From positions 248,001 through 312,000 of the forward strand of contig NZ_PGFQ01000001.1 of the NCBI RefSeq assembly GCF_029870955.1: 64,000 bases of DNA, in the 5' to 3' direction. The translations under genes and the position numbers were made by a program. Positions 18,529 through 26,515 of the stretch are shown here, in pieces (positions within the stretch are counted from its first letter, which is position 1; every line of letters begins with the position of its first letter). This stretch comes from Sulfitobacter faviae. Its GTDB lineage: Bacteria; Pseudomonadota; Alphaproteobacteria; Rhodobacterales; Rhodobacteraceae. Below the pieces are notes generated by a model. The model was not told the DNA's origin and searched no databases. It worked only from the letters and a program-made list of their open reading frames with translations.

Positions 18529-19395
18529 ATGACCACGCCTGCCGTTTCCTTCGAAGTCTTCCCGCCCCGCACCGTCGGCGCGGCGTTCAAACTGTGGGAT
18601 GCGGCGCAGGCATTGGCCCCGCTGGCGCCGCGCTTCTTTTCCGTCACCTACGGCGCGGGCGGCACCACGCGCGATCTCACCCATGATTCGGCGCATGTGC
18701 TGCACCGCACCTCGGGCCTGCCCGTCGCAGGCCACCTGACCTGCGTCGGCGCCAGCCGGGCGGAGACGCTCGACGTGGCCGATAAATTCGCCGAAGCGGG
18801 CATCAAAGACATCGTCGCCCTGCGCGGCGACCCGCAAGCGGGCACCGACAAGTTCGTACCCCACCCCGAAGGCTTCGCCGACAGCTGCGAGCTGATCGAG
18901 GCGCTGGCGAAAACCGGCAAATTCACAATCCGCGTCGGCGCCTACCCCGACCCGCACCCCGAGGCGGCGGATCAGCAGGCCAATATCGACTGGCTGAAAC
19001 GCAAGTTCGACGCGGGCGCGGATGAGGCGCTGACCCAGTTCTTCTTTGAGGCGGAGACCTTCCTGCGTTTCCGCGACGCCTGCGTAAAAGCGGGCATCGA
19101 CAAGCCGATCACGCCGGGCATCCTGCCGGTGGTGAACTGGACTTCAGCCCGTAAATTCGCCGTCAAATGCGGCACGCCGGTCCCGGAATGGGTCGACCAA
19201 GCCTATGAGGCCGCGATCCGCGATGACCGGCACGATCTGCTGGCCCAAGCCATGTGCACCGAACTGTGCAGCGAGTTGATCGACGAAGGCGTGGATGCGC
19301 TGCATTTCTACACGCTCAACCGCGCGGAACTCACCCGCGATGTCTGCCGCGCCATCGGTGTGACCCCGCAGGTCGATCTCTCGGACGTCGCGTAA
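18529..19395 (+). CDS. metF: methylenetetrahydrofolate reductase
   Basis: A 288-residue flavoprotein that reduces 5,10-methylene-THF to 5-methyl-THF for methionine synthesis. Family landmarks are the N-terminal FEVFPPRT, the FSVTYGAGG block near residue 40 and TQFFFEAETFLRF near 170. Length fits the bacterial single-domain enzyme. An aaaagga site precedes the ATG. The divergent metR gene and the strong dyads upstream indicate methionine control. Confidence 0.96.
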   Translation: MTTPAVSFEVFPPRTVGAAFKLWDAAQALAPLAPRFFSVTYGAGGTTRDLTHDSAHVLHRTSGLPVAGHLTCVGASRAETLDVADKFAEAGIKDIVALRGDPQAGTDKFVPHPEGFADSCELIEALAKTGKFTIRVGAYPDPHPEAADQQANIDWLKRKFDAGADEALTQFFFEAETFLRFRDACVKAGIDKPITPGILPVVNWTSARKFAVKCGTPVPEWVDQAYEAAIRDDRHDLLAQAMCTELCSELIDEGVDALHFYTLNRAELTRDVCRAIGVTPQVDLSDVA

Positions 19396-19476
19396 GCGCT
19401 GTCCCTCCGGCAGGGGGGCTTGCCCCTGCCCCGCGCGGGCGTATCCTCCGGCGAAATTCACTTGCCGGAGAAGACC

Positions 19477-19959
19477 ATGCCCCGCATCGCCCAAAGCCCT
19501 GCTGACCTTTTGTCCCAATCCGAAGCGCTCAAGCTTTCGGGGCTGGAGTTCATGCAGGCCATTCTCGACGGCACCAACCCCGGGCCGCCCATCGGCCAGA
19601 CCATGGGCTATGCGCTGCATTCGGTCGAAGAGGGCCGCATCGTCTTTCGCGGCGCACCGAGCTTTGCCATGACAAACCCGATGGGCACGGTGCACGGCGG
19701 CTGGTACGGGACGCTGCTCGATTCAGCGATGGCCTGCGCGGTGATGACGAAAATCCCCCGCGGCTCGGTCTATACCACTTTGGAATACAAGATAAATATC
19801 CTGCGCGGCCTGCCTTTGGGGATGGAGATCGACTGTATCGGGGTGACCGATCACGTGGGCCGTTCGACCGGTGTCGCACATGGCGAGATTCGCGGCGTCG
19901 AGGATGGCAAACACTACGCCACAGGTTCCACCACTTGCATCGTGATGAAGCTGGCCTAA
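19477..19959 (+). CDS. PaaI family hotdog thioesterase
   Basis: A 160-residue acyl-CoA thioesterase of the hotdog fold. The family signature is NPMGTVHGGWYGTLLDSAMACAV at about residues 66-88, with the long hotdog helix starting at HGG. The C-terminal strands end in TGSTTCIVM. The ATG at 19477 follows gccggagaa and gives the expected length; upstream codons in frame overlap a GC-rich spacer. The substrate acyl group is unknown. It is 81 bases after metF and may have its own promoter. Confidence 0.88.
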   Translation: MPRIAQSPADLLSQSEALKLSGLEFMQAILDGTNPGPPIGQTMGYALHSVEEGRIVFRGAPSFAMTNPMGTVHGGWYGTLLDSAMACAVMTKIPRGSVYTTLEYKINILRGLPLGMEIDCIGVTDHVGRSTGVAHGEIRGVEDGKHYATGSTTCIVMKLA

Positions 19960-19974
19960 GCCCATTCACGAAGA

Positions 19975-20004
19975 ACCCCGGCGCGGAAAGCTCCACGCCG
20001 GGGT
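19975..20004. terminator. convergent terminator hairpin
   Basis: ACCCCGGCG (19975-19983) pairs with CGCCGGGGT (19996-20004) around a 12-base loop. It lies between the convergent thioesterase and PRC-barrel genes. No strong T tract follows. Confidence 0.6.
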
Positions 20005-20037
20005 CCAAGAATTCAACTTAAGCGTTAACCGTCTAAA

Positions 20038-20493
20038 TTAGTCCCAGAAGCCTTCGTCAACGCCGGGCAGTGCTTCGAGTTCTTCTTCGCTCAGACGCGT
20101 GACATAGGCGTAGGTCTGGTCATCGACGGCCACGAGGTTCACATCGGGTGTCGAGATCATGACGTGTTTGTCACCGATATCGAGGAAACCGCCCACTTCG
20201 GCCACGATGCCGACCATCTGACCGTTTTTGGACAGAACGATGTCTTCGATCTCACCGATCTCGTTCCAGTCGGCGCCGATTTCATTATAGGCCGTATTGG
20301 GGCTCCATTCGTCGCCGGCTTCGTTGAGGGTGTAGATCTCACCGCCAGTGATATCGCGCGAGCGGATCAGATCGCCGCGCATTTCGTTCATCTGCATGCT
20401 GTCGACGTTGGAATAGTCGGTCATATGCGTTTCAGCGAAAGCGGCGGTGCCTGCGAGTGTCAGGGCAAAGGTGCTGGCTGTAAGCGTTTTCAT
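20038..20493 (-). CDS. secreted PRC-barrel domain protein
   Basis: A 151-residue periplasmic or secreted protein. Residues 1-20 are a signal peptide (MKTLTASTFALTLAGTAAFA). The PRC-barrel covers about 45-130, with IRSRDITGGEIYTLN and GEIEDIVLSKNGQMVGIVAEVGGFLDIGDKH cut into typical strands. The ATG at 20493 is chosen because it opens the signal peptide and has an agagagag site upstream; an in-frame ATG at 20526 adds a charged stretch that would spoil the signal. Such proteins are common stress or envelope factors in Rhodobacteraceae; the role is unknown. Confidence 0.82.
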   Translation of the reverse strand: MKTLTASTFALTLAGTAAFAETHMTDYSNVDSMQMNEMRGDLIRSRDITGGEIYTLNEAGDEWSPNTAYNEIGADWNEIGEIEDIVLSKNGQMVGIVAEVGGFLDIGDKHVMISTPDVNLVAVDDQTYAYVTRLSEEELEALPGVDEGFWD

Positions 20494-20666
20494 GTCTCTC
20501 TCCTCTTCGTTATTTTCTATGGTCACAACGAAAGCTCGGACAGAACGTTCCAGAAAATCTAAAATTTACGATGGGTTACGGTGCCAGCGCGCTGGCAGCA
20601 TCATGCGGCGCGCCGCGCAACCCAGCCGTTCGCCCCAGGGCGCAGATAGAATGAAATTGGGGGGGG

Positions 20667-20743
20667 TGGTACCACCTCCTGGTCTCGAACCAGGGACCTC
20701 TTGATCCACAATCAAGCGCTCTAACCAACTGAGCTAAGGCGGC
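20667..20743 (-). tRNA. tRNA-His (anticodon GUG)
   Basis: A full cloverleaf reads on the minus strand: acceptor GCCGCCT/AGGTGGT, D-loop AGCTCAGTTGGTTAGAGC, anticodon arm CTTGA-TTGTGGA-TCAAG with GTG, and T-arm CCTGG-TTCGAGA-CCAGG. CCA is encoded (20667-20669). Position 73 is A and the base before G1 is T. There is therefore no genomic G-1, and C73 is missing. This is the exceptional tRNA-His type known from a group of alphaproteobacteria. Confidence 0.95.
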
Positions 20744-21082
20744 ACTGGGGCGGATTTAGCGCCCGTGGCGGAGGAATGCAAGACCTCAAAGTCAGAAGAA
20801 ATGCCGGTTTCCGTCAGATTTTTCGCGCGCCCGGTGTCATCGGCACTCCTGCGGGAAACGCGGGTGGATGACGCGGCGATTCCGCCCGCGGTCTCCAAGC
20901 TGCGCGTCGCGGCAATCTCCCGATCCGCCAGACCGGCACCCCACCCTCTTGCAGAACGGTGATGACCCATCCGCCACCTAAGGCCAACGCGCCCCCTCTG
21001 CCCTGCGTCGCAACCCGCCAAGATATCTTGCCTTTCCGCCCATGCCGCGCTAGCGATAAGCCCCACCAAACCGGAGGCTCCC
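20744..21082. other. 339-base gap without a recognisable gene
   Basis: Between tRNA-His and the 62-residue gene I see no coding pattern on either strand; short open frames here lack a start site and family likeness. The left part must hold the tRNA-His promoter, which I could not define. Confidence 0.5.
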
Positions 21083-21271
21083 ATGGGCATCGACACCGAA
21101 CGCGACATCGAAGCAAACCTGCAAATCGGCCCGACAGACAAGGGCATGGTCCGCCTTTTCGTCGAAGGCGGCGGCGTTGAAATTCCGATGGATTTCACCC
21201 CGGAAGAAGCCCGCGAAATCGCGGAAGAGATTATGGCCGCCGCAAACCGCGCGGGCAAACAAAAGCGCTAA
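21083..21271 (+). CDS. small conserved protein, DUF6324-like
   Basis: A 62-residue soluble protein: a beta-rich first half (ANLQIGPTDKGMVRLFVEGGGVEIPMDFT) and one C-terminal helix (PEEAREIAEEIMAAANRAG). It looks like the short Rhodobacteraceae family DUF6324; that name is from memory and only moderately sure. A good ribosome site (accggagg) stands before the ATG, which supports a real gene. Function unknown. Confidence 0.75.
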   Translation: MGIDTERDIEANLQIGPTDKGMVRLFVEGGGVEIPMDFTPEEAREIAEEIMAAANRAGKQKR

Positions 21272-21332
21272 GCCGCCTAAAAGCGGGTTCGCCACGCCTT
21301 AGGGATATGCGCGAACAACCTCCGTCCCCCTT

Positions 21333-21791
21333 TCAAGACCAGTTCGGCGCCATGTCGGGATCGCGTAGACGATGCAGGCGCCGGGCGGCATGGGTCGCGA
21401 ATTTCTGCACCATCACCTTGCGCCGGGCGGGCGCAAGCTTGGTCTCATCGCACATCCTCACAATCTCGGCCCCATAGGCGTCACCGATGATGAGGCCGCT
21501 TTCCTCGGGCAGCAGTTCTACCGGGAAATCACTGTCCACGGCCCAAAAGAACCGGTCGGCCCATTCCAAATAGCCCTCCCATTTTGCGTCGCCCATGAAG
21601 TCGGCGCGACTGGATTTGCATTCGACGATCCAAATCTCCCCCTTCGGGCCAAGCGCCATCACGTCGACCCGCAAACCGCGCGTCGGCACAAGCTCCTCGA
21701 CCGAGGCGAACCCAAGATCGGCCAGATGCCGCATCACCCCCCGCGCCAGTAATTGGCCGGGTTGGAGCTGTCGTATGTCATTCTCCATCAT
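21333..21791 (-). CDS. mmcB: MmcB family DNA repair protein
   Basis: A 152-residue protein with a PD-(D/E)xK nuclease-like core: RVDVMAL at 41-47, then IWIVECKSSRADF with Glu57 and Lys59. MmcB was described in Caulobacter as a LexA-regulated DNA damage protein. An in-frame ATG at 21836 would place the LexA box inside the gene, so the start at 21791 (or the next codon, 21788) is preferred. The 15-base box lies 12 bases upstream. The gene is divergent from the coiled-coil membrane protein at 21899, which may share the control. Confidence 0.88.
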   Translation of the reverse strand: MMENDIRQLQPGQLLARGVMRHLADLGFASVEELVPTRGLRVDVMALGPKGEIWIVECKSSRADFMGDAKWEGYLEWADRFFWAVDSDFPVELLPEESGLIIGDAYGAEIVRMCDETKLAPARRKVMVQKFATHAARRLHRLRDPDMAPNWS

Positions 21792-21803
21792 GGCGACAAA
21801 TAT

Positions 21804-21818
21804 GAACATTTGATGAAC
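21804..21818. promoter_or_regulatory. LexA (SOS) box
   Basis: GAAC-ATTTGAT-GAAC, the complement of GTTC-N7-GTTC, which is the alphaproteobacterial LexA operator. It is 12 bases upstream of mmcB and 80 bases upstream of the divergent membrane-protein start at 21899. Confidence 0.85.
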
Positions 21819-21898
21819 ATCCACAAGGGGCAGCACCGGAAAGTTTGGTAATTTCCCCGCGACCCCCTATCTTCACCCCAGCAAAGCGAGGGAGGCCC

Positions 21899-23221
21899 AT
21901 GGCACAACGCGAACCGATGAGTGAGACGCAGGCGCGCGGGGTGCGTTACGCCCGTGAATTGGAGGGCCATCTGACATGGCTCGATACATTCTCGGGCACA
22001 GCGCTTGGCGTTCTGGCCGTGGCCTCGGGCATTTACACCTATCTTGGCGTCTCGTCGCTGCTGGATGACAACGGCGCCATGTCGGCCTTTGCCGCGATCG
22101 CCTATTCGGTGGCGGTCTCGGTAGGGATTTTCGTCTTCTGGTCCTATCTGCTGAGGCTCTTCCCCGCTGTGCGCACCACGCGCGCGCGGATGGGGCTTTT
22201 GGGGGCCATGGGGCTCGGCTCCGTCGCGATCATCGCGATGTCAAGCTGGCTGAACGCCGCCGCGCTCGCCGGATCGGCGGCGGTGGAGCAGCATCTGGCC
22301 GAGACGGTGCAAGATTACCAAGGCGCGTTGGAGCGCACACACGAGATTGCCTTGTCCGCTCAAGGGCTTGAGCGGGACGTGGCGCGGGTCAGACAGAGCT
22401 TTGAGGACCTGAGCGAGCAAGAGGCGGCTGGCAGCCTGTCGGGCCTTGCGGGGCGCGGCGCGGTGTTCCGGGTGCTGCGGCAGAAATCGGCGGAACTGGG
22501 CGCGCTGGAGGCGCAGATCGCCACCCAGACCCCGCTGGTGAATGACGCCTTCGCCGAGGGGAACCAGATCCTCAGCCGGATGCGCGCCCTGACGGTAGAG
22601 CCCGGCCCGGTTCAGGCGCGCTCGGTCGAGTTTTCCGAACAGGCCGTGCGGCTTGCAGGTCTGATCACCCGGCTACGGCAGCTTTCCGTGGCCCCGCTGG
22701 TGGAACGCGCAGCGCAGGATTTGGCGGCCTCCGTCGTGCTGCCTGAGCTTGACGGCAGCAACGAAGAACAACGCGGCGCGCAAGGGGCGACAATCACCTC
22801 GGTTCTTGAGGTGCTGGCACAGCGTGCAGCGACATTGGAGCGCGCGGCGCAGGATGTGCAGGCCATGCCACCCGCTGCCGACACGACCTATACGCCGATC
22901 TCCAGCGCCGATGCGGTGATCCTCTACGCGCGCAATTTCGTGCCCTCCTGGGCCGGGGCCATCGCGATTGACCTGTTGCCCGCCGTTCTGGTGCTGATCC
23001 TCTCCATCACACAAGGGGCGATCCGCTCCGGCCGTGAAGGGGCCGCGGTCGAAGACACGCTGACCCTTGCAGAACTGCGCGCCGCGCTGGCCGCCGTGCG
23101 TGATGTTGATGTGGCGATGCAGGAAAGCCCCGCCCACAAACGCCCCGCCGCCGAAGCGCCGCGCGCGGATGCGACCGATGAACCGGCCCCCGGCCCCGTC
23201 ACATCGATCAAAAGCACATGA
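21899..23221 (+). CDS. coiled-coil membrane protein of unknown function
   Basis: A 440-residue protein I do not recognise. Three membrane helices lie at about 30-52, 63-88 and 99-122, then a long periplasmic or cytoplasmic helical region (about 128-325) with coiled-coil character rich in Ala, Glu, Gln, Arg and Leu. A fourth helix is at about 351-372 and a disordered Ala/Pro-rich tail follows. The ATG at 21899 follows gcgagggagg. Its TGA overlaps the ATG of the ClpP-like gene (ATGA), so the two are coupled. The overall shape recalls stator-like or stress-sensing membrane scaffolds, but this is only a resemblance. A LexA box lies 80 bases upstream. Confidence 0.75.
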   Translation: MAQREPMSETQARGVRYARELEGHLTWLDTFSGTALGVLAVASGIYTYLGVSSLLDDNGAMSAFAAIAYSVAVSVGIFVFWSYLLRLFPAVRTTRARMGLLGAMGLGSVAIIAMSSWLNAAALAGSAAVEQHLAETVQDYQGALERTHEIALSAQGLERDVARVRQSFEDLSEQEAAGSLSGLAGRGAVFRVLRQKSAELGALEAQIATQTPLVNDAFAEGNQILSRMRALTVEPGPVQARSVEFSEQAVRLAGLITRLRQLSVAPLVERAAQDLAASVVLPELDGSNEEQRGAQGATITSVLEVLAQRAATLERAAQDVQAMPPAADTTYTPISSADAVILYARNFVPSWAGAIAIDLLPAVLVLILSITQGAIRSGREGAAVEDTLTLAELRAALAAVRDVDVAMQESPAHKRPAAEAPRADATDEPAPGPVTSIKST

Positions 23222-23990
23222 GCGAGGAGACCCACCGGAGGCCGAAGCCCCCACCGGAAGCCGATTGTCGGGCGGGTGCTGATCGGCGTACTGATCTTTC
23301 AACTTGGCCTTGCGGTGCTGCTGTTCTGGGGGATTTGGGCGCAGGGCTGCGCCTGCCGGGCTTCGGCCCGCGCGCCCCGGAACTGACCGAGCCGATCCGC
23401 CCCGGCGACCAGACCCGGCGCTTCCGCCCGAACGCGCGCCAACCCCCGGCCAGCCGATGCCCGAGACCGCCCTGCCCGACCGGCTGGTGCTCACCCCCGT
23501 CTCGGGCGGGCGGGCGGCGCTGCTGGAAGGGGCCATCGAGGCAGGCGATGCGGAGCGGATCGTCAAACAGTTGAGCGAACTGACCCCCACGCCCGAGGAA
23601 ATCTACCTCAATTCCCCCGGCGGATCGGTCCGCGACGCTTTGGAACTGGGCCGCTATCTTCGGCGCGAAGAGCTGAACACCGCACTGCGGGAGGGGGACA
23701 TCTGCTATTCCGCCTGCCCCTATCTGCTGGCCGCCGGCGCGGCACGGGCGGTGCCCGAGAGCGCCTCGGTCGGGGTGCATCAGCATTACTTTGGCGAAAG
23801 CACGATCCTGCCCGCCTTTGTCGCCGTGGAGGACATCCAGCGCGGCCAAGGTGAGGTGATGCAATACCTCGATGATATGGGCATTGATCCGATGGTGATG
23901 CAGCATGCGCTGGTCACGCCACCCGATGAAATCTATGTGCTGCTGCCCGAAGAATTGCGCCGCTACGGCTTTATCCCCGCCGAAGATTGA
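23218..23990 (+). CDS. membrane-anchored ClpP/crotonase-fold protease-like protein, frame shifted three times in its N-terminal third
   Basis: The C-terminal domain is intact and belongs to the ClpP-like periplasmic family (COG3904 type): YLNSPGGSVRDALELG, the nucleophile segment CYSACPYLLAAGAAR and SVGVHQH. The N-terminal part runs through three frames. The start at 23218 gives MSEETHRRPKP, a membrane helix (IVGRVLIGVLIFQLGLAVLL) is in the second frame, and PELTEPIRPGDQTRRFRPN returns to the first before the catalytic frame takes over near 23440. The likely faults are C/G runs of five near 23250, 23331 and 23445. Correcting them gives one 257-residue single-pass protein. It is coupled to the upstream coiled-coil gene by ATGA. 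Confidence 0.75.
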
Positions 23991-24028
23991 ACGGGGCAGA
24001 GAAGTTTTGCAAATCCACTTCCGCCCCC

Positions 24029-24057
24029 TTGCCGCAGCCCCACTTGGCCCCTACATC
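24029..24057 (+). promoter_or_regulatory. candidate promoter of the structured RNA
   Basis: TTGCCG at 24029-24034 and TACATC at 24052-24057 are spaced by 17 bases. Transcription would start near 24063-24065, exactly where the closing stem of the predicted RNA begins. Confidence 0.4.
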
Positions 24058-24062
24058 GGGGG

Positions 24063-24226
24063 TCGACGGGTTCTGCCCTGTTCGTGAACGTTACATTCCA
24101 GTGGCCTTAAGCAAATCCGAGGGAGCTGGCTCTGTCCGAGCCCTGGTTCGGTTACCTGGCGCCCACCTGTACATACAGGTCCTCGGGAATATAAAACAGC
24201 AGCGGCAGGCGCGGTTCCCGTCACTT
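24063..24226 (+). ncRNA. ssrS: structured non-coding RNA, candidate 6S RNA
   Basis: No protein pattern is seen between the ClpP-like gene and nusB, but paired elements nest over about 160 bases. The closing stem is GACGGG/CCCGTC (24065-24070 with 24217-24222), then CTGCC/GGCAG (24073-24077 with 24204-24208). A large bubble follows, then the stem TCCGAGG/CCTCGGG (24116-24122 with 24181-24187). Inside are hairpins GGCTC/GAGCC (24128-24142) and ACCTGT/ACAGGT (24165-24180). A closing stem, large central bubble and about 160-base length fit alphaproteobacterial 6S RNA, which inhibits the sigma-70 holoenzyme. However, ssrS usually neighbours zapA, so the identity is uncertain. Confidence 0.5.
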
Positions 24227-24249
24227 TCCCAAGACATCAATGTGGTAGA

Positions 24250-24266
24250 TGGCCCCCTCGGGGCCA
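24250..24266. terminator. terminator-like hairpin between the ncRNA and nusB
   Basis: TGGCCCC-CTC-GGGGCCA, a perfect 7-base stem with a 3-base loop, followed on the plus strand by CTTT. It is 14 bases after the nusB stop as well, so it may serve both strands. Confidence 0.5.
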
Positions 24267-24279
24267 CTTTCCCGCGCGT

Positions 24280-24756
24280 TTAGAACGCTTCGGGGCGCGC
24301 CTCGCGGGCCATATGGTCAAGTACGGCGTTGACAAAGCTCGGCTCGCGCCCATCGGGGAAGAAGGCATGGGCCACGTCGACATATTCCTTGATCACCACG
24401 CGCGGCGGCGTGTCGTCATGGCGGAACTCGGCCCCGGCGGCGCGGAACAGCGCGCGCAGGGTCGGGTCGATCCGGGCAATGGCCCATTTGGCGACGATGG
24501 CGCGGTTGGCCATCTGGTCGATTGGCGCTTGATAGTTCACCGCATCTTCAAGCACGCGAGAGAAGTGGTCGACATCCCCCTCCTGCATCTCATCGCCCTC
24601 ATAGACGGCACCGAAACGGTGGTCGATGAATTCGTGACGCACGACATCGACCGTCTGCGCGGAATGCTCCATCTGGAACAGCGCCTGCACGGCATAGAGC
24701 CGCGAGGCCGACTTCATCTTACGTTTCTGGTTGCCCGAAGGCCCGTTGCTGGTCAT
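24280..24756 (-). CDS. nusB: transcription antitermination factor NusB
   Basis: A 158-residue all-helical protein that binds boxA RNA with NusE and supports rRNA antitermination. Typical NusB elements are SASRLYAVQALFQMEH near the N-terminus, LFRAAGAEFRHDDTPPRVVIKEYVDVA and the C-terminal FVNAVLDHMAR. The ATG at 24756 overlaps the ribH stop (ATGA), as is common for ribH-nusB pairs. A longer frame upstream runs into ribH and is rejected. Confidence 0.95.
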   Translation of the reverse strand: MTSNGPSGNQKRKMKSASRLYAVQALFQMEHSAQTVDVVRHEFIDHRFGAVYEGDEMQEGDVDHFSRVLEDAVNYQAPIDQMANRAIVAKWAIARIDPTLRALFRAAGAEFRHDDTPPRVVIKEYVDVAHAFFPDGREPSFVNAVLDHMAREARPEAF

Positions 24757-25304
24757 GCGATGTTTGATCCATCCGTGTCGCCGGCCATCAAAGTGTCCTG
24801 CCCGAATGGCTTGAACCCGATGCCCTTGCTCTGGCGGCCCCATTTACGAGCGAGCGCGATAAGATGCAAGGCCGCAGCGGCCGCGCCGCCACCTTTGTTT
24901 TGCCCCTCGGGGTCGGCGCGCACTTCGGCCTGTTGTTTGTTCTCGACCGTGAGGATGCCATTGCCGATGCAAAGCCCTTGCAAGCCAAGCAGTTGCAAGG
25001 CACGGCTGCTGTCATTGCAGACGGTCTCATAATGCGTGGTCTCACCGCGGATGACGCACCCAAGCGCGACATAGCCGTCGAAATGGCTGCCCCGGTCGGA
25101 AATGCCGATGGCGGTGGGAATCTCCAACGCGCCGGGCATTTCGATCACCTCGTAACTGGCGCCCGCAGCCTCCAACTCGGCCTTGGCGCCGGTTAGAAGG
25201 CCGTTCGCAATGTCCGAGTAATAGGGCGAGACGACGATCAGCAGTTTCACCGGTTCGTCAAAGCTGGGGCGCGGCAGGATGGTATGCTCTTCGGCGGATG
25301 CCAT
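24753..25304 (-). CDS. ribH: 6,7-dimethyl-8-ribityllumazine synthase
   Basis: A 183-residue lumazine synthase that joins 3,4-dihydroxy-2-butanone 4-phosphate with the ribityl pyrimidine in riboflavin synthesis. Family motifs are VSPYYSDIANGLL, PGALEIPTAI, the GCVIRGETTHYE loop with the catalytic His, and NGILTVEN. It lies six bases after ribBA and overlaps nusB by four. The C-terminal tail of about 40 residues is longer than in short homologues and ends in an acidic stretch. Confidence 0.96.
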   Translation of the reverse strand: MASAEEHTILPRPSFDEPVKLLIVVSPYYSDIANGLLTGAKAELEAAGASYEVIEMPGALEIPTAIGISDRGSHFDGYVALGCVIRGETTHYETVCNDSSRALQLLGLQGLCIGNGILTVENKQQAEVRADPEGQNKGGGAAAAALHLIALARKWGRQSKGIGFKPFGQDTLMAGDTDGSNIA

Positions 25305-25309
25305 GGCGA

Positions 25310-26434
25310 TTACTCCGTAGTGATGGGCCGGGTGCCCACGATTTCCAACGCATAGGCGTCGAGGCCCAGATAGCGCGTGTCTGGATTGTCGGTCAGCAGG
25401 ACCAGTTCATGCAGCCCCATTGTCGAGAGGATCTGCGCGCCAAGCCCAGTGCGTTTGATCGTGCGCGGGCGGTCGTCATCCTCTGGGTCGAGTTTGAGGC
25501 GCGGATAAGGATCGCGGAAGAGCACCACGGCCCCTCGCCCCTCTTCGGCGATGATCTGCATGGCACGGGGCAACTCATCCGCCGGGCTGGGGCCGAGCCC
25601 GAGAATATCTTCCAGCGCGTTGATCGCATGGGTGCGGATCAGCACCGGCTCGGGGGTTGAGATGTCGCCCTTGGTCAGCACCACATGGTCGGTGCCGGTG
25701 ATTTGGTCGGAGAACACCCGCATCTGCCAGTCGCCGCCATAGGCGGAGGTCACGGTGCGGCTGTCGCGCTCCACCAGCAGGTTGTCGTGCTTGTGGCGGT
25801 AGGTGATGAGATCGCTGATCGTCCCGATCTTGAGCCCATGCGCGGCGGCGAATTCCACCAGATCGGGCAGACGGGCCATTTCGCCGTCGTCCTTCATGAT
25901 CTCGCAGATCACGCCCGAAGGGTGCAGCCCCGCGAGGCGCGAAATATCGACCGCCGCTTCGGTATGGCCTGCCCGCACCAGCACGCCACCATCGCGGGCG
26001 CGCAGGGGGAAGACATGGCCGGGGGTGGCAATATCTGCCGAACCGGATTGTTCCGAGATCGCCACGGCCACGGTCAGCGCACGGTCGGCGGCAGAGATGC
26101 CGGTGCTGACACCTTCCCGCGCTTCGATGCTGACGGTAAAGGCCGTCTCATGCCGCGAGGAATTGTTCACCGCCATCATTGGCAGGCCGAGGTGATCGAC
26201 CCGCTCCGCCGTCATCGGCAGACAGATCAGCCCGCGCCCATGGGTCGCCATGAAGTTGATCGCCGCAGCATCGGCAAACTCAGCCGGGATCACCAGATCG
26301 CCTTCGTTCTCGCGGTCCTCATGATCCACCAGAATGAACATGCGACCTTGGCGGGCGTCTTCGATGATCTCTTCGATGGGCGAGATCGCATCGCTCAGCC
26401 CTGTCTCGACCGGTCCGGGTTTGTCAAATTGCAT
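25310..26434 (-). CDS. ribB: DHBP synthase with degenerate GTP cyclohydrolase II-like domain (RibBA/RibBX)
   Basis: A 374-residue two-domain protein. Residues about 20-220 are 3,4-dihydroxy-2-butanone 4-phosphate synthase: [12 protein letters not shown] binds metal, and [14 protein letters not shown] and RAGHTEA complete the active site. Residues about 225-370 align in form with GTP cyclohydrolase II ([24 protein letters not shown]), but the zinc-binding cysteines C-x10-C-x-C are all missing: the segment reads [16 protein letters not shown]. The second domain is thus probably not a cyclohydrolase, so ribA should be elsewhere. It is in the rib operon between ribE and ribH. Confidence 0.92.
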   Translation of the reverse strand: MQFDKPGPVETGLSDAISPIEEIIEDARQGRMFILVDHEDRENEGDLVIPAEFADAAAINFMATHGRGLICLPMTAERVDHLGLPMMAVNNSSRHETAFTVSIEAREGVSTGISAADRALTVAVAISEQSGSADIATPGHVFPLRARDGGVLVRAGHTEAAVDISRLAGLHPSGVICEIMKDDGEMARLPDLVEFAAAHGLKIGTISDLITYRHKHDNLLVERDSRTVTSAYGGDWQMRVFSDQITGTDHVVLTKGDISTPEPVLIRTHAINALEDILGLGPSPADELPRAMQIIAEEGRGAVVLFRDPYPRLKLDPEDDDRPRTIKRTGLGAQILSTMGLHELVLLTDNPDTRYLGLDAYALEIVGTRPITTE

Positions 26435-26515
26435 CGGCTGCTTCCATCTATCTGTTGCCCGGCTCTTAGCCTGACCCGCGCCGCTTGGCCAGAGCGCGCC
26501 CCGAAGGGCGCAGCG

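Noticed and set aside
24165-24180. acctgtacatacaggt as a GntR-type operator related to the sites at 11549 and 12261
   Set aside because: The core differs, and the dyad fits as an inner hairpin of the structured RNA.
23987-24283. 98-codon plus-strand open frame between the protease and nusB
   Set aside because: It crosses the nested stems of the ncRNA and the terminator and has no ribosome site.
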